The notes beneath the pieces were generated by a model. It had not been told where the DNA came from and did no database searches. It saw only the letters and a program-made list of their open reading frames with translations. From Rhizobium sp. Root1203 (GTDB lineage Bacteria; Pseudomonadota; Alphaproteobacteria; Rhizobiales; Rhizobiaceae), in contig NZ_LMCW01000069.1 in the NCBI RefSeq assembly GCF_001424945.1, positions 1-64,000 of the forward strand: a stretch of 64,000 nucleotides of DNA. Direction: 5' to 3'. A program made the position numbers and the translations under genes. Below are positions 42,223-51,210 of the stretch, in pieces (the first letter of the stretch is position 1; the number at the start of each line of letters is the position of its first letter).

Positions 42223-45132
42223 ATGCAGACGAAACGAGAGGCGGACCAGGACGCGGTTGCGCCGCGCGAACAGGAAGCCGCCCTGCGCATGGCGATGACG
42301 AACACCATCGATTTCTCTGATATCCTCGACACGGCCGCTCTGCGACGGACCTGCGACGCTGTGGCCGAGGCCAGCAGGAACCGGCCGGATGTGATGCGCT
42401 CCGATCTGCTGGCCATTCTCAAGAAGGCAAGCAGCGAAGGCCGCGACAAGGCACGCGAACTTCTCTCCGCCGACGGCAGCGGCCTCAGCTGCGCCCGCCG
42501 CATCTCCTGGCTGCAGGACCAGATCATCGCCGTCCTCTACGAATTCGCGACAGCGCATGTCTTTCCGGCGCAGAAGGACAAGTTCGCGGTGACGGCCGTT
42601 GGCGGCTACGGCCGCGATACGCTGGCGCCAGGCTCGGACATCGATCTTCTGTTCCTGTTCCACCCGAAGCCGGCCGAAGAAACCCACAAGGCAGTCGAGT
42701 TCATGCTCTATGTCCTCTGGGACATGGGCTTCAAGGTCGGGCATGCGACGCGGACGCTCGAAGAATGCATCGCGCTGTCCAGGTCCGACATGACGATCCG
42801 CACGGCGATCCTCGAGATGCGCTTCATCTGCGGCCTGAAGTCGCTGGAGACAGACCTCGAAACGCGCTTCGACAAGGAAATCGTGACCGGTACCGGCCCG
42901 GAATTCATCGCGGCAAAGCTGGCCGAACGCGACGAGCGCCACCGCAAGGCAGGTGACACGCGCTATCTTGTCGAACCGAACGTGAAGGAAGGCAAGGGCG
43001 GCCTGCGTGACCTGCACACGCTGTTCTGGATCTCGAAATACTACTACCACGTCCGCGACACCGCCGAACTCGTTGCCCTCGGCGTGCTCTCCAAGCATGA
43101 ATACCGGCTGTTCGAAAAGGCCGACGATTTCCTCTGGGCCGTGCGCTGCCACATGCATTTCCTGACCGGCAAGGCCGAGGAACGGCTCTCGTTCGACATC
43201 CAGCGGGAAATCGCCGAAGCACTCGGCTATCATTCGCGCCCCGGCCTTTCGGCCGTCGAACGCTTCATGAAGCACTACTTCCTGGTTGCCAAGGATGTCG
43301 GCGACCTCACCCGCATCCTCTGCGCAGCGCTCGAAGACCAGCAGGCGAAGTCGACGCCGGGATTGTCGGGCGTCATCAGCCGCTTTGCCCATCGCAGCCG
43401 CAAGATTGCCGGCAGTACCGATTTCATGGAGGATCGCGGCCGCATCGCGCTCGCCAGCCCCGACGTGTTCAAGCGCGATCCGGTCAACATCATCCGCCTG
43501 TTCCATGTTGCAGATATCAACGGGCTCGAATTCCACCCGGATGCGCTGAAACGCGTCACGCGGTCGTTGAGCCTGATCGACAACACGCTTCGGGAAGGCG
43601 AAGAGGCGAACCGCCTCTTCATGTCGATCCTCACCTCCAAGCGCGATCCGGCGCTGATCCTGCGGCGGATGAACGAGGCCGGCGTGCTCGGGCGCTTCAT
43701 CCCCGAGTTCGGCAAGATCGTCGCCATGATGCAGTTCAACATGTACCACCACTATACGGTGGACGAGCATCTGATCCGCACCGTCGACGTTCTGTCGGAG
43801 ATCGACAAGGGCAAGGCCGACGACCTGCATCCGCTTGCCAACAAGCTGATGCCGGGGATCGAGGACCGCGAGGCGCTCTATGTCGCCGTTCTGCTGCACG
43901 ACGTCGCCAAGGGCCGCCAGGAGGATCACTCGATCGCCGGCGCGCGCGTCGCCCGCAAGCTCTGCGCCCGCTTCGGGCTCTCGCAAAAACAGACCGAAAC
44001 GGTCGTCTGGCTGATCGAGGAACATCTGACGATGTCCATGGTCGCGCAGACCCGCGACCTCACCGACCGCAAGACGATCACCGATTTCGCCGATCGGGTG
44101 CAGTCGCTCGAACGGCTGAAGATGCTGCTGATCCTGACGATCTGCGACATCCGCGCCGTCGGTCCGGGCGTCTGGAACGGCTGGAAAGGCCAGCTGCTGC
44201 GAACGCTCTACTACGAGACAGAGCTGCTGCTCGCCGGCGGCTTCTCCGAGGTCTCCCGCAAGGAGCGCGCCAACTTCGCAGCCGAGGCGCTGTTCAACGC
44301 GCTGTCCGACTGGAGCCAGAAGGACCGCAAGACCTACAGCAAGCTGCACTACCAGCCCTACCTGCTTTCCGTGCCGCTGGAAGACCAGGTGCGCCATGCC
44401 GGCTTCATCCGCCAGGCGGACAATTCGGGCCAGGCGCTGGCCACGATGGTGCGCACCGACAGCTTCCACGCGATCACGGAGATCACCGTGCTCTCGCCCG
44501 ACCACCCGCGCCTGCTCGCCGTCATCGCCGGCGCCTGTGCGGCGGCCGGCGCCAACATCGTCAACGCGCAGATCTTCACAACCTCGGACGGCCGCGCGCT
44601 CGACACGATCCATGTCAGCCGCGAGTTCAAAGACGATGCCGACGAGCTGCGTCGCGCCGGCACCATCGGGCGGATGATCGAGGACGTTCTCTCCGGCCGC
44701 AAGCGCCTGCCCGAGGTGATCGCCACCCGCGCGAAGAACCGCAAGAAGAGCAAGGCTTTCGTCATTCCGCCGTCGGTCAACATCTCCAACAGCCTGTCGA
44801 ACAAATTCACCGTCATCGAGATCGAGTGCCTCGACCGGCCGGGCCTGCTTTCGGAGGTGACCGCCGTGCTCTCCGACCTGTCGCTCGACATTCAATCGGC
44901 GCGCATCACCACGTTCGGCGAGAAGGTGATCGACACCTTCTACGTCACCGACCTCGTCGGCCAGAAGATCTCCGGCGACAGCAAGCGATCCAACATCACC
45001 GCACGGATGAAGGCCGTCATGGCCGAGGAGCAGGACGAGCTCCGCGAGCGCATGCCCTCCGGCATCATCGCGCCGGCGACCACGCAACGCAGCGGCGCCC
45101 CGACTGAAAAGAAAGCGGACTTCACCGCATGA
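42223..45132 (+). CDS. glnD: Bifunctional [protein-PII] uridylyltransferase / uridylyl-removing enzyme
   Basis: The 969-residue primary nitrogen sensor adds UMP to PII proteins when glutamine is low and removes it when glutamine is high. The nucleotidyltransferase motif GGYGRDTLAPGSDIDLLF starts near residue 127. The HD hydrolase domain is around 510-640, with LLHDVAKGRQEDHS near 555. Two C-terminal ACT domains that bind glutamine are at about 745-820 (EITVLSPDHPRLLAVIAGA) and 857-930 (IECLDRPGLLSEVTAVLSD). It acts upstream of NtrBC, and with rpoN in this window forms part of nitrogen control. murJ follows after 10 bp. Confidence 0.97.
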   Translation: MQTKREADQDAVAPREQEAALRMAMTNTIDFSDILDTAALRRTCDAVAEASRNRPDVMRSDLLAILKKASSEGRDKARELLSADGSGLSCARRISWLQDQIIAVLYEFATAHVFPAQKDKFAVTAVGGYGRDTLAPGSDIDLLFLFHPKPAEETHKAVEFMLYVLWDMGFKVGHATRTLEECIALSRSDMTIRTAILEMRFICGLKSLETDLETRFDKEIVTGTGPEFIAAKLAERDERHRKAGDTRYLVEPNVKEGKGGLRDLHTLFWISKYYYHVRDTAELVALGVLSKHEYRLFEKADDFLWAVRCHMHFLTGKAEERLSFDIQREIAEALGYHSRPGLSAVERFMKHYFLVAKDVGDLTRILCAALEDQQAKSTPGLSGVISRFAHRSRKIAGSTDFMEDRGRIALASPDVFKRDPVNIIRLFHVADINGLEFHPDALKRVTRSLSLIDNTLREGEEANRLFMSILTSKRDPALILRRMNEAGVLGRFIPEFGKIVAMMQFNMYHHYTVDEHLIRTVDVLSEIDKGKADDLHPLANKLMPGIEDREALYVAVLLHDVAKGRQEDHSIAGARVARKLCARFGLSQKQTETVVWLIEEHLTMSMVAQTRDLTDRKTITDFADRVQSLERLKMLLILTICDIRAVGPGVWNGWKGQLLRTLYYETELLLAGGFSEVSRKERANFAAEALFNALSDWSQKDRKTYSKLHYQPYLLSVPLEDQVRHAGFIRQADNSGQALATMVRTDSFHAITEITVLSPDHPRLLAVIAGACAAAGANIVNAQIFTTSDGRALDTIHVSREFKDDADELRRAGTIGRMIEDVLSGRKRLPEVIATRAKNRKKSKAFVIPPSVNISNSLSNKFTVIEIECLDRPGLLSEVTAVLSDLSLDIQSARITTFGEKVIDTFYVTDLVGQKISGDSKRSNITARMKAVMAEEQDELRERMPSGIIAPATTQRSGAPTEKKADFTA

Positions 45133-45142
45133 GCCTGTACGT

Positions 45143-46723
45143 ATGAGCCTTGTCAAGAAATTCGCCACCGTCGGAGGCGCTACGCTCGGCAGCCGCCTGT
45201 TCGGCTTTGCCCGTGAAACGCTGATGGCGGCAGCGCTCGGCACCGGCCCGATGGCTGACGTCTTTTATGCGGCGTTCCGGTTTCCGAATCTGTTCCGCCG
45301 GCTGTTTGCCGAAGGCGCGTTCAACGCTGCCTTCGTGCCGCTGTTTGCCAAGGAAATAGAGGCGCACGGCATCGACGGTGCCAAGCGCTTTTCCGAGGAA
45401 GTCTTCGGCGTCCTGTTCTCGGTGCTGCTGCTGATCACCATCGTGATGGAGCTGGCGATGCCGCTTCTGGTGCGCTTCGTCATCGCGCCGGGCTTCACCA
45501 ACGATCCGGACAAGTTCGACATCACCGTGCGCATGGCGACGGTGATGTTCCCCTACCTGATGTGCATGTCGCTGACGGCAATGATGAGCGGCATGCTGAA
45601 TTCGCTGCATCATTTCTTCGCAGCGGCGATCGCGCCGGTCTTCCTCAACGTGGTGATGATCGGCGCGCTGTTCTATGCGCTGTACACGGGCGCCGAACCG
45701 CTTGCGACCGCGTGGTATCTCTCCTGGGGCGTGCTCGTGGCGGGTGTGCTGCAGCTTGCCGTGGTCTATTTCGGCGTCCTCCATGCGGGCATGAGCATCG
45801 GACTTCGCTTCCCGCGCTTCACGCCCAACGTCAAACGGCTGCTGATCCTGGCGATCCCGGCGGCTGTCACGGGCGGCATCACGCAGATCAACCAGATGAT
45901 CGGCCAGGCAATCGCGTCCAGCCGCGAGGGCGCCATTGCGGCGCTGCAGTATGCCGACCGCATCTATCAGCTTCCACTCGGAGTCGTCGGCGTTGCCGTC
46001 GGCGTCGTGCTTTTGCCGGAACTCGCGCGGGCGCTCAAGGGCGGCCATCTGCGCGAGGCCGGGAACCTGCAGAACCGTTCGATCGAATTCGTCCTTTTCC
46101 TGACGATCCCGGCGGCGTTCGCGCTCTGGATTCTCTCGGACGAAATCATCCGCGTGCTCTACGAACGCGGTGCTTTCCATCAGCAAAACACCGCGATCGT
46201 CGGCTCCATTCTGGCGATCTACGGTATCGGCCTGCCCGCTTTCGTGCTGATCAAGGCATTGCAGCCCGGTTTCTACGCGCGCGAGGACACGAAGACACCG
46301 ATGCGGTTTTCGGCCGTTGCCGTCGCGGTCAACTGCGCGACAGCCCTGACGCTTTTTCCACGTCTGGGTGCGCCCGGCATCGCCGTTGCAGAGGCGACGG
46401 CGGGCTGGATCAGCACGGTGCTGCTCTTCGGGACGCTGTTGCGCCGCGGCCACCTCACCTGGGAATGGGCGCTCGCGCGCCGTGCCGCCCTTCTCGTCGT
46501 TTCGGCGGCGGTCATGGGTGGGGCGATCATGTACCTGCAGCACCGCTGGGAACCGTCACTCGCGTCCAGCGCCCCGCTTTTGACGAAGGTCGGCACGCTC
46601 GGGCTGTTGATCGCCATTGCGATGGTCGTCTATTTCGCGACCGCGTTTCTGATCGGCGGCGCGAACCTCGGCATGATCCGGCGCAACCTCAACCGCAAGC
46701 CGGCGGTCAAGACGGACAGCTAA
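45143..46723 (+). CDS. murJ: Lipid II flippase MurJ (MviN)
   Basis: A 526-residue MOP-superfamily membrane protein with about 14 spans that moves lipid II across the inner membrane for peptidoglycan synthesis. The family start FGFARETLMAAALGTGPMADVF and the TM7 region (ALQYADRIYQLPLGVVGVA) are clear. It lies 10 bp after glnD, an arrangement shared by many alphaproteobacteria. A second possible ATG lies 9 nt inside the glnD end region but MSLVKKFAT is the expected start. Confidence 0.96.
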   Translation: MSLVKKFATVGGATLGSRLFGFARETLMAAALGTGPMADVFYAAFRFPNLFRRLFAEGAFNAAFVPLFAKEIEAHGIDGAKRFSEEVFGVLFSVLLLITIVMELAMPLLVRFVIAPGFTNDPDKFDITVRMATVMFPYLMCMSLTAMMSGMLNSLHHFFAAAIAPVFLNVVMIGALFYALYTGAEPLATAWYLSWGVLVAGVLQLAVVYFGVLHAGMSIGLRFPRFTPNVKRLLILAIPAAVTGGITQINQMIGQAIASSREGAIAALQYADRIYQLPLGVVGVAVGVVLLPELARALKGGHLREAGNLQNRSIEFVLFLTIPAAFALWILSDEIIRVLYERGAFHQQNTAIVGSILAIYGIGLPAFVLIKALQPGFYAREDTKTPMRFSAVAVAVNCATALTLFPRLGAPGIAVAEATAGWISTVLLFGTLLRRGHLTWEWALARRAALLVVSAAVMGGAIMYLQHRWEPSLASSAPLLTKVGTLGLLIAIAMVVYFATAFLIGGANLGMIRRNLNRKPAVKTDS

Positions 46724-46743
46724 TTCCGCAGATCGCGTTTCAG

Positions 46744-47172
46744 CTAGCAGTACACCCATCGCCGTTTCGGGCCGACGTCGACATGGACGATGCCGTTGCA
46801 GTAGCGGCCGATGCCGCCTATGCCGGGCGCATCGGCGGCGATCGCGACAATCGTTCGGTCGGAAACCCCCGGTACGCGGATGTCGGCGGCGGCGCAGTTG
46901 CGGTGCTGCGAATGCGACCGCCCCGAGTGCGGCCGGAAGCCCGAAGTGACCAGGGGCCTGCGACCTGTCCGCAGGGCGATATAGGCCAGAATCCCCCTCA
47001 GCTGCGGCGGAAAGCAACTCGCTCGCACACTGACGGTTTGCAAAGTGTAGGCAACTGCATGCGGATGTTTCAAAGGTCCGATAGACAATTTACGCACGTT
47101 CTGGGCACCAGCGCCGTCAAAGCAGGAAAGGCTGAAAAGACCGGCAATCGCGATGGAAAATGCAGTATGCAT
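46744..47172 (-). CDS. Exported peptidase M15-type (YcbK/DUF882-like) protein
   Basis: The 142-residue product has a signal peptide (HTAFSIAIAGLFSLSCFDGAGA) and then a compact M15_3-type domain. Zinc-ligand-like motifs are SHSQHRNCAAADIRVPG (about 94-110) and the late GIVHVDVGPKRRW (about 127-139), matching the H-x(6)-D and H-x-D pattern of murein peptidases. It also has the preceding VTSGFRP signature. It probably trims peptidoglycan in the periplasm. The start MHTAFS has GGGGGAAAT upstream; the frame runs ten codons further. It converges on murJ with 20 bp between stops. Confidence 0.82.
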   Translation of the reverse strand: MHTAFSIAIAGLFSLSCFDGAGAQNVRKLSIGPLKHPHAVAYTLQTVSVRASCFPPQLRGILAYIALRTGRRPLVTSGFRPHSGRSHSQHRNCAAADIRVPGVSDRTIVAIAADAPGIGGIGRYCNGIVHVDVGPKRRWVYC

Positions 47173-47635
47173 GGTTATTTCCCCCGAGAACGGCATCGGC
47201 AAGGTCCGATGCTCATATTTGCGGACGGAAACGCATTCCTGAAAAATGGCCTTTTTGTGAAATTATATACCGACTAAGTTATTTGTACCCCCTGATTTAC
47301 GTCGATTTGATAAATTCAATATACCTAAAAAGCAGTATAAATTACCGTACAATTAAAATTGAATTAGAAAATTCACAGAAAAATTGGCGGTCGGTTTTAG
47401 CGCTTTCGGATATACCCACGCAGCAATTTGCGGTCCCCCCTTCCGAGGAAGCAGACATGGTCAGACAGGGGCGATGAAGCAGCGTGATCGATGAGGCGCG
47501 CGCAGAGCGATGTCCCGGCAGACGGGCGACCGCTCCGAACCACTTGATTGCTGCCCCTCCCCCGTGCATAAGCCGCGACGTTAGCAACATGGGCCGTTGG
47601 CCCTGGGGCCCTCCACAAGCCTAATCGAGGACAGA
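47173..47635. other. 463-bp intergenic region between the M15-type gene and trpS
   Basis: No protein gene of normal size is supported here. The left part (about 47262-47400) is roughly 70% A+T by eye, with runs such as AATTAAAATTGAATTAG, in sharp contrast to the rest of the window. The right part returns to GC-rich sequence and holds an 11-codon ORF with two Trp codons next to trpS. The region must contain the divergent promoters of the M15-type gene and trpS, but I found no unambiguous -35/-10 pair. Confidence 0.6.
47589..47624 (+). promoter_or_regulatory. Candidate Trp-rich leader mini-ORF of trpS
   Basis: An ATG-started 11-codon ORF encodes MGRWPWGPPQA and stops 11 bp before the trpS ATG. 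Two Trp codons (fourth and sixth) sit within GGGCC-GTT-GGCCC, which can fold as a small hairpin, with GGGGCCC just after as a competing partner. This resembles a leader peptide that senses charged tRNA-Trp. However, no Shine-Dalgarno sequence precedes the ATG and there is no T-run, so chance is a real alternative. Confidence 0.35.
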
Positions 47636-48700
47636 ATGAGCGAATTCAAGAAAGTCGTCTTCTCCGGCGTTCAGCCGACAGGAAATCTCCATCTCGGCAA
47701 CTATCTCGGCGCGATCCGCAAGTTCGTGGCGCTGCAGGACGGCAACGACTGCATCTACTGCGTCGTCGACATGCATGCGCTGACGGCGCAACTGGTGCAT
47801 GAGGACATGCCGAACCAGATCCGTTCGATCGCCGCCGCCTTCATCGCGTCTGGCATCGATCCGGAAAAGCACATCGTTTTCAACCAGTCGGCCGTACCGC
47901 AGCACGCGGAACTCGCCTGGATCTTCAATTGCGTCGCGCGCATCGGCTGGATGAACCGCATGACGCAGTTCAAGGACAAGGCCGGCAAGGACCGGGAGCA
48001 GGCCTCGCTCGGGCTTTACGCCTATCCGAGCCTGATGGCCGCCGACATTCTCGTCTATCGCGGAACGCATGTTCCCGTCGGCGACGACCAGAAGCAGCAC
48101 CTTGAACTTGCCCGCGACATCGCGATGAAGTTCAACCTCGATTTCGCCGACAATATCCGCAAGGCCGGCTACGGCATCGACATCACCGTCGGCAACGAAC
48201 CGGTGCATGCCTATTTCCCGATGGTCGAGCCGCTGATCGACGGTCCGGCTCCGCGCGTCATGTCGCTGCGCGACGGCACCAAGAAGATGTCGAAGTCGGA
48301 CCCTTCCGATCTCTCGCGGATCAACCTGATGGACGACGAGGAAACCATCTCGAAGAAGATCCGCAAGGCAAAGACCGATCCGGATGGGTTGCCCGGTGAA
48401 CTCGACGGCCTGAAGGGTCGCCCCGAGGCCGACAACCTCGTCGGCATCTACGCGGCGCTTGCGGACAAGACGAAGACCGAGGTTCTTGCCGAGTTCGGCG
48501 GCCAGCAGTTCTCCGTCTTCAAGCCGGCCTTGATCGATCTGGCCGTCACGGTTCTTTCGCCGATCACCGCCGAAATGCGCCGCCTGATGAGCGATACGAG
48601 CCACATCGACGCGATCCTGCGCAATGGCGGCGAGCGCGCACGGGCGCGCGCCGAAGTCACCATGAAGGAAGTCCGCGACATCGTCGGCTTCATCTACTGA
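47636..48700 (+). CDS. trpS: Tryptophanyl-tRNA synthetase
   Basis: The 354-residue class I synthetase charges tRNA-Trp. The HIGH-like motif is PTGNLHLGNYLG (about 14-25) and the KMSKS loop is KKMSKSDPS (about 216-224). The ATG of MSEFKKVVF is preceded by GAGGACAG; the longer open frame is not used. It is set apart from the murJ group by the AT-rich intergenic region and ends in a strong stem-loop. Confidence 0.97.
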   Translation: MSEFKKVVFSGVQPTGNLHLGNYLGAIRKFVALQDGNDCIYCVVDMHALTAQLVHEDMPNQIRSIAAAFIASGIDPEKHIVFNQSAVPQHAELAWIFNCVARIGWMNRMTQFKDKAGKDREQASLGLYAYPSLMAADILVYRGTHVPVGDDQKQHLELARDIAMKFNLDFADNIRKAGYGIDITVGNEPVHAYFPMVEPLIDGPAPRVMSLRDGTKKMSKSDPSDLSRINLMDDEETISKKIRKAKTDPDGLPGELDGLKGRPEADNLVGIYAALADKTKTEVLAEFGGQQFSVFKPALIDLAVTVLSPITAEMRRLMSDTSHIDAILRNGGERARARAEVTMKEVRDIVGFIY

Positions 48701-48706
48701 CACCTC

Positions 48707-48730
48707 GTCCGGGCGGCCAGCCGCCCGGAC
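48707..48730 (+). terminator. Stem-loop after trpS
   Basis: GTCCGGGCGGC (48707-48717) pairs perfectly with GCCGCCCGGAC (48720-48730); in practice the loop will be four bases or more. It begins 6 bp after the trpS stop and is followed by TTGT, a weak T-run. Confidence 0.65.
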
Positions 48731-48782
48731 TTGTCGAACCGGGGACCACAGCGTACTCTCATCGAACCCGTTGGAGGCTCTG

Positions 48783-49208
48783 ATGCGTGATCGCAAGCTC
48801 ATCCAGATCGGCACCATGGAAGTCCGGTTCCTGATCGACGAAGATCAGAGTTCGGAAAGCCTAGTGATGTTCGAGTTCGTAGTGCCTCCGCAAGCCAGAG
48901 TGCCGGCTGCGCATTTCCACCGCGACGTGGACGAGGTGATCTACGGAATCTCCGGAACAATGACGACCACCGTCGACGGGAACAAGCACGAGGTGCATCC
49001 GGGTGAAACGGTGTTCATTCCACGCGGTTTCGTGCACACCCATGAAAACCTTCATGCCGAGACCGCCCGGGTGCTGATTACCATGACACCCGGACTGATC
49101 GGTCGTCGATACTTCGAAGAAATCGCCTCGGCAATGAACGTCGTCGGCAAGCCCGACATCGAGCATGTGAAGGAAATCATGTTGCTTTACGGCCTCGTGC
49201 CCGTCTGA
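48783..49208 (+). CDS. Small cupin-domain protein
   Basis: A 141-residue single-domain cupin. Motif 1 is AAHFHRDVDEVIYGISGTMTTTVDG (metal ligands in HFHRDVDE, about 43-50), and motif 2 is PGETVFIPRGFVHTHENL (about 72-89). The function is not specific: cupins may be oxygenases, isomerases or sensors. GGAGG stands 6 nt before the ATG of MRDRKLIQ. It is followed by the Usp gene after 79 bp. Confidence 0.88.
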   Translation: MRDRKLIQIGTMEVRFLIDEDQSSESLVMFEFVVPPQARVPAAHFHRDVDEVIYGISGTMTTTVDGNKHEVHPGETVFIPRGFVHTHENLHAETARVLITMTPGLIGRRYFEEIASAMNVVGKPDIEHVKEIMLLYGLVPV

Positions 49209-49287
49209 TCCTCCGCTTTCCCGGCGATCGGTCCAGGCCAAAACGAGGACTTGCAAAGTCTCGGTATCGCATGTCAGAGTCCGCTCC

Positions 49288-49779
49288 ATGGTATCAAAAC
49301 GACTCTCCCGGCTGGAAGGCCATCGCCGCAAATTCATGGCGGTCATCGATGACACGCCCGAATGCCAGCGCGCCGTCCATTATGCGGGGCGGCGTGCGAA
49401 AAACTCCAACGGCGGCCTCGTGCTGGTCTACGTGATCCCCGAAGGCGACTTCCAGCAGTGGCTGGGCGTGGAAGAGATCATGCGAACCGAGGCGCGGGAA
49501 GCGGCCGAGGCGGTCGTGGCGAAATCGGCTCAACTGGTGCGGGAGACGATCGGCATCGAGCCCGAGATGGTCATCCGCGAAGGAAGTGCCGCCGAACAGA
49601 TCAATGCGGTGATCGAGGAAGACCGGGACATCGCGATCCTCGTCCTTGCCGCCAGCTCCGCGAAGGAAGGCCCCGGACCGCTGGTTTCGTCGGTCGCCGG
49701 TCGTGGCGCGGCCTTCCCCATCCCCGTCACCGTCCTTCCCGATACACTGACGGACGAGGAACTCGACGCGCTGGCATGA
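49288..49779 (+). CDS. Universal stress protein (UspA family)
   Basis: A 163-residue single Usp domain. The N-terminal strand FMAVIDDTPECQRAVHYA (about 16-33) and LVLVYVIPEGDF are typical. The nucleotide-binding G-rich part is seen as SSAKEGPGPLVSSVAGRGAAFPIPVTVLP (about 125-153), a variant of the ATP-binding GxxGS pattern. Role is general stress tolerance; substrate or partner is unknown. It is upstream of nfuA. Confidence 0.9.
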   Translation: MVSKRLSRLEGHRRKFMAVIDDTPECQRAVHYAGRRAKNSNGGLVLVYVIPEGDFQQWLGVEEIMRTEAREAAEAVVAKSAQLVRETIGIEPEMVIREGSAAEQINAVIEEDRDIAILVLAASSAKEGPGPLVSSVAGRGAAFPIPVTVLPDTLTDEELDALA

Positions 49780-49889
49780 CGTCTTTTCTTGAGTGCCGGT
49801 CTCTTGAATAGAGTCGCCAATCGGCTTATTTTCTCTTTTGAAGAATTCTAAAGACGGCACGGCGAAATGCCTGCCGCACGGAGAACGAG

Positions 49890-50456
49890 ATGTTTATTCA
49901 GACCGAAGCCACGCCGAATCCCGCCACGCAGAAGTTCCTGCCCGGCCGGGTCGTCATGGAAAACGGCACTGCCGAATTCCTCAGCGCCGACGAGGCTCAG
50001 GCATCGCCGCTCGCCGCGCGCCTTTTCGAAATTCCCGGCGTTACCGGTGTCTATTTCGGCTATGATTTCATCAGCGTTTCCAAGGAAGACCAGGAGTGGC
50101 AGCACCTGAAGCCCGCCATTCTCGGGTCGATCATGGAGCACTTCATGTCGGGCAAGCCAGTCATGGGCGACGCATCCATCCTGTCGGAGGATCAGGATGC
50201 CGGCGGCGAGTTCTTCGACGAAGGCGACGAGTCGATCGTCCTGACGATCAAAGAACTGCTGGAAACGCGCGTCCGTCCGGCCGTCGCCCAGGATGGCGGC
50301 GACATCACCTTCCGCGGCTTCAAGGATGGCAAGGTCTACCTCAACATGAAGGGGTCGTGCGCCGGCTGCCCGTCCTCGACGGCGACGCTGAAGCACGGTG
50401 TACAGAATTTGCTGCGCCATTTCGTTCCGGAAGTTCAGGAAGTCGAAGCCGTCTGA
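49890..50456 (+). CDS. nfuA: Fe-S cluster carrier protein, Nfu/NifU-like
   Basis: The 188-residue protein has an N-terminal Nfu domain (MFIQTEATPNPATQKFLPG, about 1-88) and a C-terminal NifU-like domain (about 105-180). The cluster-binding Cys pair lies in GSCAGCPSST (about 160). It carries [4Fe-4S] clusters to targets such as MiaB, which is encoded 2.6 kb downstream and needs two clusters. GGAGAACGAG precedes the ATG. Confidence 0.94.
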   Translation: MFIQTEATPNPATQKFLPGRVVMENGTAEFLSADEAQASPLAARLFEIPGVTGVYFGYDFISVSKEDQEWQHLKPAILGSIMEHFMSGKPVMGDASILSEDQDAGGEFFDEGDESIVLTIKELLETRVRPAVAQDGGDITFRGFKDGKVYLNMKGSCAGCPSSTATLKHGVQNLLRHFVPEVQEVEAV

Positions 50457-50485
50457 CGACCTGAACCTGAAATCGCCATGGCGCA

Positions 50486-50499
50486 GCGTTTGCAAACGC
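50486..50499. promoter_or_regulatory. Perfect palindrome GCGTTTGCAAACGC before tsaB
   Basis: A 14-bp perfect palindrome in the 94-bp gap between nfuA and tsaB, 51 bp before the tsaB ATG. It could be a LacI-type-like operator or a chance palindrome; without a loop it is not a strong hairpin. Confidence 0.35.
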
Positions 50500-50550
50500 G
50501 GTGCCGCGATGTATGGACAGTCAGGAACGCTTTATTCGGAAATTGATGCC

Positions 50551-51210
50551 ATGATCATACTGGCGCTCGACACCGCAGGTGTGGATTGCGCTGCCGCTCT
50601 CTATGACAGCGGCAGGGATACGGTGCTGGGGGAGGCATCGGACATGATCGGCAAGGGGCATGCAGAGCATCTGATGGGGATCGTCGATCGCGCGCTGGAC
50701 CAGGCGGGCATCGCTCTTTGCTCTGTCGATCGCATCGCCGTCACCGTCGGCCCGGGCTCATTTACAGGCATTCGTGTCGGCGTGGCCGCTGCCCGCGGCT
50801 TTGCGCTGTCGCTCGAAATTCCCGCCGTCGGCATCACCACGCTCGCTGTCATGGCGGAGGCGGAACGGCAAAGGTCGCCGGGACGGGCGGTGCTTTCCGC
50901 GATGGATGCCAAGCGCAACGAAATCTATCTGCAAACCTTCGATCCCGGCGGAAAGCCGATCGATGAGGCCCGTGCGGTCTCAGTCGAGGACGCGCAGGCG
51001 CTCGCCGCGGATTTCGACGGTGCCGTCACCGGCTCGGCGACACCCCTGCTGGATCCGGACGCGACCGGCGATCATGCCAATCACTTCCCGATTTCCATCG
51101 TGGCGCGCCTCGGCGCTACCGCCGACCCCGATTCCGGAAAGCCGAAGCCCCTTTATCTGCGCGGACCCGACGCCAAGCCGCAGGCCGGGTTTGCAATTGC
51201 GCGAGTATGA
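50551..51210 (+). CDS. tsaB: TsaB: tRNA threonylcarbamoyladenosine synthesis partner
   Basis: The 219-residue ASKHA-fold protein works with TsaD and TsaE to place threonylcarbamoyl on A37 of ANN-decoding tRNAs. The start IILALDTAGVDCAAALY and the nucleotide-fold motif VGPGSFTGIRVGVAAARG (about 67-84) are diagnostic. A longer open frame exists upstream but MIILALDT is the family start. It overlaps rimI by 4 bp. Confidence 0.95.
   Translation: MIILALDTAGVDCAAALYDSGRDTVLGEASDMIGKGHAEHLMGIVDRALDQAGIALCSVDRIAVTVGPGSFTGIRVGVAAARGFALSLEIPAVGITTLAVMAEAERQRSPGRAVLSAMDAKRNEIYLQTFDPGGKPIDEARAVSVEDAQALAADFDGAVTGSATPLLDPDATGDHANHFPISIVARLGATADPDSGKPKPLYLRGPDAKPQAGFAIARV

Noticed and set aside
42214..45243. 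1009-residue open frame antisense to glnD
   Set aside because: GC-rich codon bias of glnD leaves the opposite frame free of stops; the translation has no recognisable domain and is rich in His/Asp/Arg like other shadows.
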